Source of the DNA: Mesorhizobium sp. | Lineage (GTDB): Bacteria; Pseudomonadota; Alphaproteobacteria; Rhizobiales; Rhizobiaceae | Reading direction: 5' to 3' | DNA: 64,000 bases | Assembly (NCBI RefSeq): GCF_024710845.1 | Contig: NZ_JANJTZ010000004.1 | Location: 1 to 64,000 of the forward strand | Part shown: one piece after another, positions 35,064 to 42,973 of the stretch | Layout of the letters: the number at the start of each line of letters is the position of its first letter | How positions within the stretch are numbered: the first letter of the stretch is position 1 | The notes under the pieces: generated by a model | Told to the model about the DNA's origin: nothing | The model's database searches: none | Seen by the model: only the letters and a program-made list of their open reading frames with translations | Position numbers and translations under genes: made by a program

Positions 35064-35963
35064 ATGCACATCAACATGTTGGAAGCCGCAGTGGGCGCCG
35101 TTGCCTCTCTGGCCGTGCCACTTGCGGCTGTGGGGCTGGCCCATCTGCCGCCCCGCGCGCCCCTTCTCCCGATGGCCGAGACGGTCGGGATCGCAGCGAC
35201 CGTCATCGATTATCCCCTGCCCGGCGAATTCCTTGTCGAGGGACGCCCCGCGACCGCGCCTTCGGCCAAGGTCGAGATCCCGGCCTTTCGCATCATGAAG
35301 CGCCAGGTTGGCCTGGCGGACTACGACCTCTGTGTCGCTGAAGGTGCCTGTCGCCCGGCCGACGCTCGGCCCAGTCCCCGCGACGTTCCGGTGATCGGTG
35401 TGAGCTGGCTCGACGCGCAAGCCTTTGCGAAATGGTATTCGCGTGGCACCGGTGCCCGCTGGCGGCTGCCGACGGCGCTCGAGGCGGCAGTCGCCGCCGG
35501 AGAGCGTTTCGGTGGTGAGACGTTCACGGCTCAGGCCGACGATCCTGCCAATCCGGCCGTGCGCTGGCTCAGGCGCTACCGCGAGGAGGCGGCGGCCAAG
35601 CGTCCGCCCGATCCGGAGCCGAAGCCGTTCGGCCATTATGGACCGAATTCGATGGGCATCGAGGATTTCGGCGGCAACGTCTGGGAGTGGACCTCGACCT
35701 GCTACGAGCGCGTGACGTTGGCGGGCGATCGCAAGACCGCGGTCAGCTCGACGGAAAATTGCGGCGTCCACGTGCTTGAAGGCCGCCATCGCGCCTACAT
35801 GTCCAACTTCGTCCGCGACGGCAAGAGCGGCGGCTGCGCCGTCGGCACGCCGCCTGAAAATCTCGGCTTCCGGCTCGTCCGCGACGACGCCGATTTTCCT
35901 TCGGTCGCCTGGCTCGACGCGCGCCTGCGCGGCCTGTTCCGGCAGCCGTCGTCCCAATTCTGA
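35064..35963 (+). CDS. nirV: NirV, formylglycine-generating-enzyme-like protein
   Basis: A 299-residue SUMF1/FGE-sulfatase-fold protein typically encoded next to nirK in rhizobia. An N-terminal hydrophobic segment (residues 5-28) suggests a signal peptide or anchor. Family features are PVIGVSWLDAQAFAKWYSRGTGARWRLPTALE and GIEDFGGNVWEWTSTCYE, then the terminal GFRLVRD. Its exact role is unknown, but it is strongly linked to NirK. It starts 54 bases after nirK, beyond the UUCG hairpin. Confidence 0.93.
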   Translation: MHINMLEAAVGAVASLAVPLAAVGLAHLPPRAPLLPMAETVGIAATVIDYPLPGEFLVEGRPATAPSAKVEIPAFRIMKRQVGLADYDLCVAEGACRPADARPSPRDVPVIGVSWLDAQAFAKWYSRGTGARWRLPTALEAAVAAGERFGGETFTAQADDPANPAVRWLRRYREEAAAKRPPDPEPKPFGHYGPNSMGIEDFGGNVWEWTSTCYERVTLAGDRKTAVSSTENCGVHVLEGRHRAYMSNFVRDGKSGGCAVGTPPENLGFRLVRDDADFPSVAWLDARLRGLFRQPSSQF

Positions 35964-35966
35964 GAG

Positions 35967-36359
35967 ATGCCTCCCATGACGATACGAGCAGAATTCGGTC
36001 GCGCGCCGGTGCTGGCGGAGCAGTTCCCCGATGGTCGCGAGACCCTCGTCGACCGCTTGAGGCGCGGGCTGTCCGAGGCCAACCTCGACTGCGGCTGCCG
36101 CGAGACCGCGAATGAAATGCTGGATCAGGTCGGCGCCGAAGCCGAACTCATCCGCCGCGCCGACGCCCTGGTCGACGCGCGCAAGATGCGCGACGCGATC
36201 GTCCTCGTGCTGGCTCTGTTGGGCGAGCTCGACGACCTGATGCCGGACGAGCCCGACCGGTCGGCCTTCGACGAGATCGCCGGCCTGTTTCAGGATGTCG
36301 CCGACTTCGCCGCCTTCGGCGCCGCTGCCGCCCGGCGTGCCGCCGGAGGACATGGCTGA
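35967..36359 (+). CDS. Small conserved-looking protein between nirV and nnrS
   Basis: A 130-residue acidic helical protein with Cys in LDCGCRETANEM (near residue 43). I recognise no family. It is tightly packed: 3 bases after nirV, and its TGA overlaps the nnrS ATG, so it must be co-translated. An internal ATG at 35976 is an alternative start. The CGC cysteine pair could bind metal or be redox active. A nitrite-reductase accessory role is plausible by position only. Confidence 0.7.
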   Translation: MPPMTIRAEFGRAPVLAEQFPDGRETLVDRLRRGLSEANLDCGCRETANEMLDQVGAEAELIRRADALVDARKMRDAIVLVLALLGELDDLMPDEPDRSAFDEIAGLFQDVADFAAFGAAAARRAAGGHG

Positions 36360-37597
36360 TGTCCGTTTCCGCACCTGCGGACCGCTCCGTGCCGAGGACG
36401 TCCCGCAAGGCCGGCGATAGGTCGCGCGACGGTCGCGGCCGCCTCCTGTCGGCGCCGCCGATCCTGCAATACGGTTTCCGGCCCTTCTTCTTCCTCGCCG
36501 CGCTTTATGCCGGGCTCGCGATCCCGCTCTGGCTCGCCGTCTATCTCGGAGGGGTCGAACTGCCTGGCCCTTTTCCGGGCCTTCAGTGGCACGCGCATGA
36601 AATGCTGTTCGGCTATCTCGGCGCTGTCATCGCCGGATTCGTCCTCACCGCCATTCCCAACTGGACGGGACGCCTGCCGCTGAGCGGCAGGCCGCTCGCC
36701 TTCCTCGTGGCTCTCTGGCTGGCCGGCCGGCTGGCCAACCTCCTGTCGCCGGATCCTTACCTGGCGCTGGCGCTCGACCTTGCCTTCCCGCTGGTTCTCG
36801 CACTTGCCGTCTGGCGCGAGGTCATCGCCGGTCGGAACTGGAAGAACGCGCCGGTGGCGGTGATGATCTCGCTGTTCGGGCTGGCCAACGGGATGGACCA
36901 TGCGGCAAACCTTCACCTCCTGCCGAGGGAGCTCGGCCACCACGTGGCGCTAGCCGTGGCAGCGGTGCTGATCGCACTGATCGGCGGCCGTATCGTTCCA
37001 AGCTTCACCCGCAACTGGCTGGCGCGGGATCGGGCCGCGAACCTGCCGGTCAGCTTCGGACCGGTGGACAAGGCGGCACTCGTTGCTACCGGCGTGGCAA
37101 TGGCCGCCTGGGTCGCAGCGGCAGAATCGCCAATCACCGGCCTGCTTCTGGCGATGGCCGGTGGCCTGCTCGGCCTGCGCCTCGTGCGCTGGCGCGGCCT
37201 TCGGACCATCTCAGAACCGATCCTCTTCGTGCTGCATCTCGGCTACGGCTGGCTGGCCGCCGCGCTCCTCCTGCTCGGTCTGTCGATCCTCTTGCCCGCC
37301 GTGCCTCCGAGCGCGGCGCTGCATGCGCTGACCGCGGGTGCTGTGGGAACGATGACACTCGCCGTGATGACCCGCGCCAGCCTCGGTCACACCGGGCGGG
37401 CGATCGTAGCGGACCGTTCCATCGTCACGATGTACGTGCTCGTCACCGCCGGCGCGGTGCTGCGGGTTGCCGCCCCCTTCGCGGATGACTGGTACATCAC
37501 GATCCTGGCCGCCGGCGGCAGTCTCTGGAGCGCGGGGTTTCTGCTCTTTGCCGTCCGCTACGCCCCGGTCCTGTGGCGCCGGCGCGTCGGCGCCTGA
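36359..37597 (+). CDS. nnrS: NnrS, NO-response membrane protein
   Basis: A 412-residue polytopic membrane protein (about 12 hydrophobic segments). NnrS is a haem/copper membrane protein whose loss affects NO tolerance and nitrite reductase expression in alpha- and gammaproteobacteria. The start FRPFFFLAALYAGLAIPLW and LQWHAHEMLFGYLGAVIAGFVLTAIPNWTGR are family hallmarks. Its ATG overlaps the preceding stop by one base. It ends the nirK-nirV-unknown-nnrS block. Confidence 0.93.
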   Translation: MSVSAPADRSVPRTSRKAGDRSRDGRGRLLSAPPILQYGFRPFFFLAALYAGLAIPLWLAVYLGGVELPGPFPGLQWHAHEMLFGYLGAVIAGFVLTAIPNWTGRLPLSGRPLAFLVALWLAGRLANLLSPDPYLALALDLAFPLVLALAVWREVIAGRNWKNAPVAVMISLFGLANGMDHAANLHLLPRELGHHVALAVAAVLIALIGGRIVPSFTRNWLARDRAANLPVSFGPVDKAALVATGVAMAAWVAAAESPITGLLLAMAGGLLGLRLVRWRGLRTISEPILFVLHLGYGWLAAALLLLGLSILLPAVPPSAALHALTAGAVGTMTLAVMTRASLGHTGRAIVADRSIVTMYVLVTAGAVLRVAAPFADDWYITILAAGGSLWSAGFLLFAVRYAPVLWRRRVGA

Positions 37598-37743
37598 AGC
37601 TGTCCGCAAAGACCTGCCCACAACCGATCTGAATCTTCCGAAGGGGTTCTGCTTCACGCCTGTGGTCCGTCGCGTGTCCTGCCCGGTTGGGGCTAACGCT
37701 GATTTGCGGCGCGTGGTGTGTCGCGACGGTCTCGCAAACAATT

Positions 37744-37773
37744 CGGCCGGGAAGCCCGCCTGCTTCCCGGCCG
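37744..37773. terminator. Bidirectional hairpin between nnrS and pseudoazurin genes
   Basis: CGGCCGGGAAGC and GCTTCCCGGCCG form a perfect 12-base-pair stem with a 6-base loop. It lies between the convergent nnrS and pseudoazurin genes, 32 bases past the pseudoazurin stop. The sequence beyond it on the minus strand is moderately T-rich, fitting a terminator for pseudoazurin. The rest of the 208-base gap shows no gene. Confidence 0.75.
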
Positions 37774-37805
37774 TTCGGCTCGGACCTTGAAGTCTGGTCC
37801 GCGCC

Positions 37806-38249
37806 TTATTTTGCGGCGACTACCTGGGTGAACAGGTCCTGGAAGACCGACTTGGCCTTGCCCGACTGCTTCACGGCGCTTGCCTGGTCGAGGTTGACCG
37901 GAGCGCCGACGCGGATCAGGGCCACCATGCCCATCGCGTAATGCGGCGAGCACTTCACGCCGTAGATGCCTTCCTTGTCGAGGGTAACGGAGAACTCCTC
38001 GTTGAACTTGCTCTTGAATGCCTCGGCTCCGTCGGGGAACATGCCCTTGATGGTCTCGACATTGTGCCCCTTGTCGGTTGGCACGAAGCGGATGGTGTCG
38101 CCGGGGGCCGCGACGACCAGGTCGGGCTCGAACACCATCGCGCCCTTGGCGCCCTTGTTCAGCATCTTGACTTCGAATTCGGCAGCACCTGCCGCGCCGG
38201 TGAAGATGACAGCTGCTCCGAGAGCCAGCGCCGCGATGATCCTGTTCAT
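37806..38249 (-). CDS. Pseudoazurin
   Basis: A 147-residue periplasmic blue copper protein. It has a signal peptide (cleaved after GAAGAA) and type 1 copper ligands H in DKGHNVE, then C, H and M in [11 protein letters not shown]. Pseudoazurin donates electrons to NirK, consistent with its position 2.8 kb from nirK. The start at 38249 gives the family length; the longer upstream frame is spurious. It shares an FNR/NnrR box with the divergent nnrR. Confidence 0.95.
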   Translation of the reverse strand: MNRIIAALALGAAVIFTGAAGAAEFEVKMLNKGAKGAMVFEPDLVVAAPGDTIRFVPTDKGHNVETIKGMFPDGAEAFKSKFNEEFSVTLDKEGIYGVKCSPHYAMGMVALIRVGAPVNLDQASAVKQSGKAKSVFQDLFTQVVAAK

Positions 38250-38323
38250 GGTCTTTTCCTCTTTTATTGCCTGCGGCCCGTTTGCCGTTGGGGTGCATAT
38301 AGGCTGCGATTGCGCAGGCGTAT

Positions 38324-38337
38324 TTGCGCTGAAGCAA
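38324..38337. promoter_or_regulatory. FNR/NnrR-type box between pseudoazurin gene and nnrR
   Basis: TTGCGCTGAAGCAA, TTG-N8-CAA, about 75 bases before the pseudoazurin start on one side and 57 bases before nnrR on the other. A single box could activate both genes or autoregulate nnrR. Confidence 0.75.
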
Positions 38338-38393
38338 ACTGCAGGTAGAAAGGTGATGACGGCGCATGAGCCCGAGCGGAGACGAGCTATCCC

Positions 38394-39095
38394 ATGCCGA
38401 CCCTCGACCGGTCCCTGATCGCAGGCCTGTCGGGCTTTGCCGGACTGTCGGGCGAAGCGCTCGACCTTATCCTCTCGTCGGCCCGGTCTGCCCGCTACCC
38501 GAAAGACGCTGAGATCTTCTCGCAGGACGGGGAAGCGACCTCGTTCTTCCTTCTCCTGTCGGGTCACATCCGCGTCGTCAGAACGACGCCGGCCGGCGAC
38601 CAGCTGATCGCGCGCTACATCAACGAAGGCGAGCTTTTCGGCATCGCGATTGCGATGGGCCGGACGACGTATCCGGCGAGCGCGGTGGCAGCGGTCGACT
38701 GCGTGGCCTTGTCCTGGCCGAACGGCGCCTGGGCGGATCTCCAGTCACGCGTTCCGGCGTTCGGCGCCAGCGCCTACCAGACGATCGGCACGCGCCTCCA
38801 GGAGACGCAGTCGCGGGTTATGGAAATGTCGACCCAACAGGTCGAGCAGCGGATTGCGAGCGCCGTGCTGCGGCTCGTCAACCAGTCCGGGCGCAAGACC
38901 GCAGAGGGCATCGAGATCGACTTCCCGATCACGCGTCAGGACATAGCCGAGATGACCGGCACCACGCTCCACACGGTCAGCCGGCTGCTCAGCGCCTGGG
39001 AAGACGCGGGCATCGTCAAAAGCGGGCGCCAGAAGGTCACGGTCACCGACCCGCATGCGCTGATGCTGGTGTCGGAGAACCGCCGACGGAAGTAG
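38394..39095 (+). CDS. nnrR: NnrR, Crp/Fnr-family NO-responsive activator
   Basis: A 233-residue regulator with an N-terminal cyclic-nucleotide-binding fold ([44 protein letters not shown]) and a C-terminal helix-turn-helix ([30 protein letters not shown]). Only one cysteine is visible, so it lacks the Fe-S cluster of true FNR and is most likely an NO sensor of the NnrR type. Candidate targets with boxes in the window are nirK, the pseudoazurin gene and the DUF1858/haemoglobin locus. Confidence 0.92.
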   Translation: MPTLDRSLIAGLSGFAGLSGEALDLILSSARSARYPKDAEIFSQDGEATSFFLLLSGHIRVVRTTPAGDQLIARYINEGELFGIAIAMGRTTYPASAVAAVDCVALSWPNGAWADLQSRVPAFGASAYQTIGTRLQETQSRVMEMSTQQVEQRIASAVLRLVNQSGRKTAEGIEIDFPITRQDIAEMTGTTLHTVSRLLSAWEDAGIVKSGRQKVTVTDPHALMLVSENRRRK

Positions 39096-39101
39096 TCCGG
39101 C

Positions 39102-39368
39102 TCAACTCGCGAGCTGCGGATGTCCCGTCCGCGTCGTCTCTGCGCGCCGGTAGACAGCCTTGTTCGGGCAGAAATCCGGAACCCCCGCGCTGTCGGCCGC
39201 GATCCATTGCCGGCATTCTTCTCCGTGGCGGCATGCCAGGCAGCGCCAGATCGCACTTCGGATCTCGTGTTCCGACGACAGCTCGGCAGCGCCGAGCTGC
39301 ATCCCCGCCTTGTCCATGATCTTGACGGACTGATCCAGTCTCGCCCCCAGTCTATCCAGCAGTCGCAT
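39102..39368 (-). CDS. DUF6455-type small Cys protein
   Basis: An 88-residue protein with C43, C46, C52 and C67 in the pattern CxxCxxxxxC...W...PxxCPN, which resembles the DUF6455 family found near denitrification and redox genes. Four cysteines could bind zinc, iron or an Fe-S cluster (inference). It starts 3 bases after the DUF1858 gene on the same strand and ends 6 bases from the nnrR stop. Unknown function. Confidence 0.75.
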   Translation of the reverse strand: MRLLDRLGARLDQSVKIMDKAGMQLGAAELSSEHEIRSAIWRCLACRHGEECRQWIAADSAGVPDFCPNKAVYRRAETTRTGHPQLAS

Positions 39369-39371
39369 GTC

Positions 39372-39650
39372 CTACACTCCTGTCTCTAGTTCGCGTGTGA
39401 TGGCGTGCTTCCGGTCGAATGCCGAAGGCGCATGGGCCTGGGGATCCCGCTGCATCGCATCGAGCAATTCAGCGGAGAACGCACCCTCGTCGAGCCCGTG
39501 AGCGGCGCACGCGTCGGTGACGGTATGAAAGACACCAATCGGGCAACCGACGCACAGCATGCCGTGCCGGAGCGCCACTCCGATGGTCGACGGCCAGCGG
39601 CGCATGATTTCGTCGACGGTCATGTCGGGATCGATACTGGTCGGCTTCAT
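39372..39650 (-). CDS. DUF1858 domain protein (hybrid-cluster-associated redox disulfide)
   Basis: A 92-residue protein. Residues 5-70 form a DUF1858 domain with MTVDEIMRRWPSTIGVALRHGMLCVGCPIG; C33 and C36 are the conserved CxxC. The domain is associated with hybrid-cluster protein and NO stress genes and thought to be a redox disulfide or Fe-S module. The start at 39650 gives the right length; the upstream frame is longer but not family-like. An FNR/NnrR box lies 50 bases upstream. Confidence 0.85.
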   Translation of the reverse strand: MKPTSIDPDMTVDEIMRRWPSTIGVALRHGMLCVGCPIGVFHTVTDACAAHGLDEGAFSAELLDAMQRDPQAHAPSAFDRKHAITRELETGV

Positions 39651-39699
39651 CGGCTGGCTCCACAGATAGCCATAGAAAACCTTCGAAGCGGATCGAACG

Positions 39700-39713
39700 T
39701 TGTTCTGGATCAA
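39700..39713. promoter_or_regulatory. FNR/NnrR-type box between DUF1858 and haemoglobin genes
   Basis: TTGTTCTGGATCAA, a TTG-N8-CAA box, 50 bases before the DUF1858 start and about 100 bases before the divergent haemoglobin start. The right half ATCAA matches the FNR consensus. It probably drives DUF1858-DUF6455 and possibly the haemoglobin gene. Confidence 0.7.
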
Positions 39714-39812
39714 AGAGCCGGGCGTCTTTTTGTGACCTGTGCGACAATAGGTTTGCCGCCGAATGACGACTGCGGGCTTACCAATCGCCATCCAGGCTAC
39801 TACGTCAGGCCC

Positions 39813-40244
39813 ATGTTCCCCCGCCCAACTCCGGTTCCTCCTCCCGAAGAGCGCGCCCTTGTCCATCCGGACATCGACCGCGCGTTCATCGGCGCGCTCG
39901 TCAGGGATTTCTACGGCCGCGTTCGCGCGGATGCCCGGCTCGGGCCGATCTTCGCCGCCGAGATCACGGGCGACTGGAACCCGCATCTCGAGAAGATGAC
40001 GGACTTCTGGTGCTCGGTGATTCTCAAGAACGGCGCTTATAGCGGCCGTCCCGTTCCCGCCCACCTAAAGCTCAAGCAGGTCCAGGAGTCGGACTTCGAC
40101 ATCTGGCTCGGCCTATTCCGCGAGACAGCCGAGGCGCGCTGCCCGCCGGGCGTCGCGGAGATCTTCATCGACCGCGCCGAGAGAATCGCGCGCAGCCTTA
40201 AGCTGGCGATGTTCTTCCGGCTCGACGCCCGCCCGGCTGAATAG
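39813..40244 (+). CDS. Group III truncated haemoglobin
   Basis: A 143-residue globin of the truncated group III class, related to Campylobacter Ctb. It shows LVRDFYGRVRADARLGPIF (the Tyr is the likely B10 residue, Y34), H58 in DWNPHLEKMTDFW near the distal E7 position, and the probable proximal H84 in AHLKL. A tryptophan in FDIWLGLF follows. Such globins bind NO or oxygen. Adjacent to nnrR, it probably protects against NO. It ends 1 base before the convergent lpd gene's stop. Confidence 0.87.
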   Translation: MFPRPTPVPPPEERALVHPDIDRAFIGALVRDFYGRVRADARLGPIFAAEITGDWNPHLEKMTDFWCSVILKNGAYSGRPVPAHLKLKQVQESDFDIWLGLFRETAEARCPPGVAEIFIDRAERIARSLKLAMFFRLDARPAE

Positions 40245-40245
40245 C

Positions 40246-41643
40246 CTAGATATGGATTGCATGGCCGAGCGCCTTGAGCGCCGCCTCCGCGAATCCCTCG
40301 CTCATCGTCGGGTGGGCGTGGATCGTGCCGGAAATGTCCTCCAGTCGCGCGCCCATCTCGATCGCCAGCGAAAACGTCGCCGAAAGTTCCGATACGCCGG
40401 CACCGACCGCCTGGATGCCGAGCACGACATGGTCGTCGGCCTTGGCGACAACGCGCACGAAACCGTCTTCGCCCTGAAGCGTCATGGCACGGCCGTTGGC
40501 GGTGAAGGGAAACTGCCCGATCTTGATCTCACGGCCCGCCTTGCGCGCCTCTTCGGGTGAAAGCCCGACGGAGACGATCTCGGGGTCCGTGAAGCAGACC
40601 GCCGGAATTGCCCGTTTGTCCCAGCTCCGCGTCTTCCCGGCGACGATCTCCGCCACCATCTCGCCTTGCGCCATCGCCCGGTGCGCCAGCATCGGCTCCC
40701 CGGTCACGTCGCCAATCGCATAGATCCCGCGCATCGACGTGCGGCACTGGTCGTCGATGCGGATGAAGCGGCCGTCGCGATCGAGGTCGATTTCCTCAAG
40801 ACCCCAATCCTCGACCACCGGCCGGCGGCCGACCGTCACCAGCACTTTCTCCGCGTCGACCCTGCCCTCCGTCCCGTCGGCGCGCTCGATCGACAGCGCA
40901 GCCGCGCCAGAGACGAGGCCGCGAGCCTTGGTCTCGGTGAGAACGGTCACACCCAGCGCCTCGAGCCGCTTGAGCACCGATCGCGTCAGCTCCGCATCCC
41001 ACAACGGCAGGATGCGCGGCATGGCTTCGACGACGGTCACCCTGCTGCCCAGCTTGGCAAACGCCGTGCCGAGTTCGAGACCGATATATCCGCCGCCCAC
41101 GACGGCAAGACTCTCCGGAATCTCCGCCGGCGACAGCGCCTCGGTCGACGAGATCACAGGCCCGCCGAACGGCAGGAATGGCAGCTCGACCGGCGCCGAC
41201 CCTGTGGCGATGACGATGGTCTCGGCCCGTATGATCTGCTCGCCGGTCTCCGTCTCGACCGCCACCGTCTTGCCGTCGCGGAACCGCGCCGTGCCCTGGA
41301 CCGTCTTCACCCCCGCCTTCTTCAAGAGGCCCGAGACACCCATCGTCAGGCGCCCGACGATGCGGTCCTTCCAGGCGACGGTCTTCTTCAGGTCGATCGA
41401 AGGCGAAGCAAGCGTGATGCCGAGCGGGTCGGTTCCATCGGCAAAGTGCCTTGCCTTCAGGAATTCGTCGGCCGCGTGGATCAGTGCCTTGGAGGGAATG
41501 CAGCCGATGTTGAGGCAGGTGCCGCCGGGCTTGGACTTCTCGACGATGACCGTATCGACACCGAGCTGTCCGGCGCGAATCGCGCAGACATATCCGCCCG
41601 GTCCCGCGCCGATGACGAGCAGCTTGCAGACGATGTCCTTCAT
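40246..41643 (-). CDS. lpdA: Dihydrolipoyl dehydrogenase (E3)
   Basis: A 465-residue FAD disulfide reductase, the E3 component of 2-oxoacid dehydrogenases. GAGPGG binds FAD, C43 and C48 in GGTCLNIGCIPSK form the redox disulfide, and HAHPTMSEGF carries the catalytic His. It is the last gene of the Bkd operon, following the E2 gene by 1 base; it probably serves this complex specifically. Confidence 0.95.
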   Translation of the reverse strand: MKDIVCKLLVIGAGPGGYVCAIRAGQLGVDTVIVEKSKPGGTCLNIGCIPSKALIHAADEFLKARHFADGTDPLGITLASPSIDLKKTVAWKDRIVGRLTMGVSGLLKKAGVKTVQGTARFRDGKTVAVETETGEQIIRAETIVIATGSAPVELPFLPFGGPVISSTEALSPAEIPESLAVVGGGYIGLELGTAFAKLGSRVTVVEAMPRILPLWDAELTRSVLKRLEALGVTVLTETKARGLVSGAAALSIERADGTEGRVDAEKVLVTVGRRPVVEDWGLEEIDLDRDGRFIRIDDQCRTSMRGIYAIGDVTGEPMLAHRAMAQGEMVAEIVAGKTRSWDKRAIPAVCFTDPEIVSVGLSPEEARKAGREIKIGQFPFTANGRAMTLQGEDGFVRVVAKADDHVVLGIQAVGAGVSELSATFSLAIEMGARLEDISGTIHAHPTMSEGFAEAALKALGHAIHI

Positions 41644-41644
41644 G

Positions 41645-42973
41645 TCATCCCTCCAGGAAAATCAGGGCCGGCGTCTCGAGCAGCGTCTTCAGCCGCTGCA
41701 CGAAGACCGCCGCGTCCCAGCCGTCGATGACGCGATGGTCGAAGGACGAGGACAGGTTCATCATCTTGCGGGGAATGAACTGGGTCCCGTCCCAGACCGG
41801 GCGGACCATCATCTTGTTGACGCCGACGATCGCCACTTCGGGATAGTTGACGACCGGCGTCGTCGACACGCCGCCCATCGCGCCGAGCGACGTGATGGTG
41901 ATGGTCGATCCGCCCATTTCCTCGCGCGTCGCCGTGCCGTTCCGCGCCGCCTCCGCCAGGCGAAGCATCTCCGTCGCGCAGTCGAACAGATCGCGCGCCT
42001 CGGCATGCCGCACCACCGGCACGACCAGCCCCGACGGCGTCTGCGTCGCGATACCTATGTGGATCGCGGCATGGCGGTTGATCACGCCCGCATCGTCGTC
42101 GAAGGTGGCATTCATGCTGGACTGCTCACCCAGCGCCTTGACCATCGCCCGCATCAGGAACGGCAGAAGCGTCACCTTCGGCCGGTCCGGCTTCTTCTCG
42201 GCGTTCAGCTTCGCCCGCAACTCCTCGACCGCGGTTACGTCGATCTCCTCGACATAGGTGATGTGGGCGATGCGCGATTTCGCCAGCGCCATCTTCTCCG
42301 CGATCTTGCGGCGAAGGCCGACCACCTTGACCTGCTCGACGCCCTCCCTTCGCCGCAGTCCGGCACCGGCCGGCGCCTGCGGGCCGCGCGCGACGAACGC
42401 CTCGATGTCCGCGTGCGTGATCCGTCCGGCAGGACCGGTGCCCGGAACCTGCCGCAGGTCTATCCCGGCCTCCGTCGCGCGCAGCCGCACGGCGGGCGAC
42501 GCCAGCGGCTTCTCGCCCTCCGGACGCGGCGGGCCATATCCGGCGGTTGGTCCCGGCCGAGGCTTGGCGGCCGTGGATGAGCCGGCAACCTGCTGTACCG
42601 CCTTCACCTCGACGCTATGATCTTTTGCCGGTGCGGTCGGCTGCGGCTCAGCAGGAGCGGCAGCGGAAGCGGCCTTTGGCGTCTGCGCCGGGCTGTCGCC
42701 GTCGCGAGCCGGAGACGTCGTCTCTCCCGCCACCTCGATCTTCACGATCGGCGAGCCGATAGCGACCGTGTCGCCGATCTCGGCGCCGAGCCAGGTGATC
42801 TTGCCCTCGACCGGCGACGGGATCTCGACCGTCGCCTTGTCGGTCATCACCGCGCCTAGCACCGCGTCCTCGCGCACGATGTCGCCGACCTTGACGCTCC
42901 ATTCGACCAGCTCGGCCTCGGCGATCCCCTCGCCCACGTCCGGCAGCTTGATGACATGTTCGGCCATGGTCAT
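41645..42973 (-). CDS. bkdB: Branched-chain 2-oxoacid dehydrogenase E2 (lipoamide acyltransferase)
   Basis: A 442-residue E2. The lipoyl domain occupies residues 1-80 with the lipoyl lysine K46 in TDKATVEIPSP; a Pro/Ala linker follows, then the peripheral-subunit-binding domain (ASPAVRLRATEAGIDLRQVPGTGPAGRITHADIEAF) and a C-terminal catalytic domain ending with FDHRVIDGWDAA (HxxxDG). The start at 42973 overlaps the E1 beta stop (ATGA). An ATG at 42967 is an alternative. Confidence 0.94.
   Translation of the reverse strand: MTMAEHVIKLPDVGEGIAEAELVEWSVKVGDIVREDAVLGAVMTDKATVEIPSPVEGKITWLGAEIGDTVAIGSPIVKIEVAGETTSPARDGDSPAQTPKAASAAAPAEPQPTAPAKDHSVEVKAVQQVAGSSTAAKPRPGPTAGYGPPRPEGEKPLASPAVRLRATEAGIDLRQVPGTGPAGRITHADIEAFVARGPQAPAGAGLRRREGVEQVKVVGLRRKIAEKMALAKSRIAHITYVEEIDVTAVEELRAKLNAEKKPDRPKVTLLPFLMRAMVKALGEQSSMNATFDDDAGVINRHAAIHIGIATQTPSGLVVPVVRHAEARDLFDCATEMLRLAEAARNGTATREEMGGSTITITSLGAMGGVSTTPVVNYPEVAIVGVNKMMVRPVWDGTQFIPRKMMNLSSSFDHRVIDGWDAAVFVQRLKTLLETPALIFLEG

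Noticed and set aside
39729-39750. A fourth FNR box (TTGTG...GACAA).
   Set aside because: The half-sites are spaced more widely than the 14-base TTG-N8-CAA box, so I did not count it.
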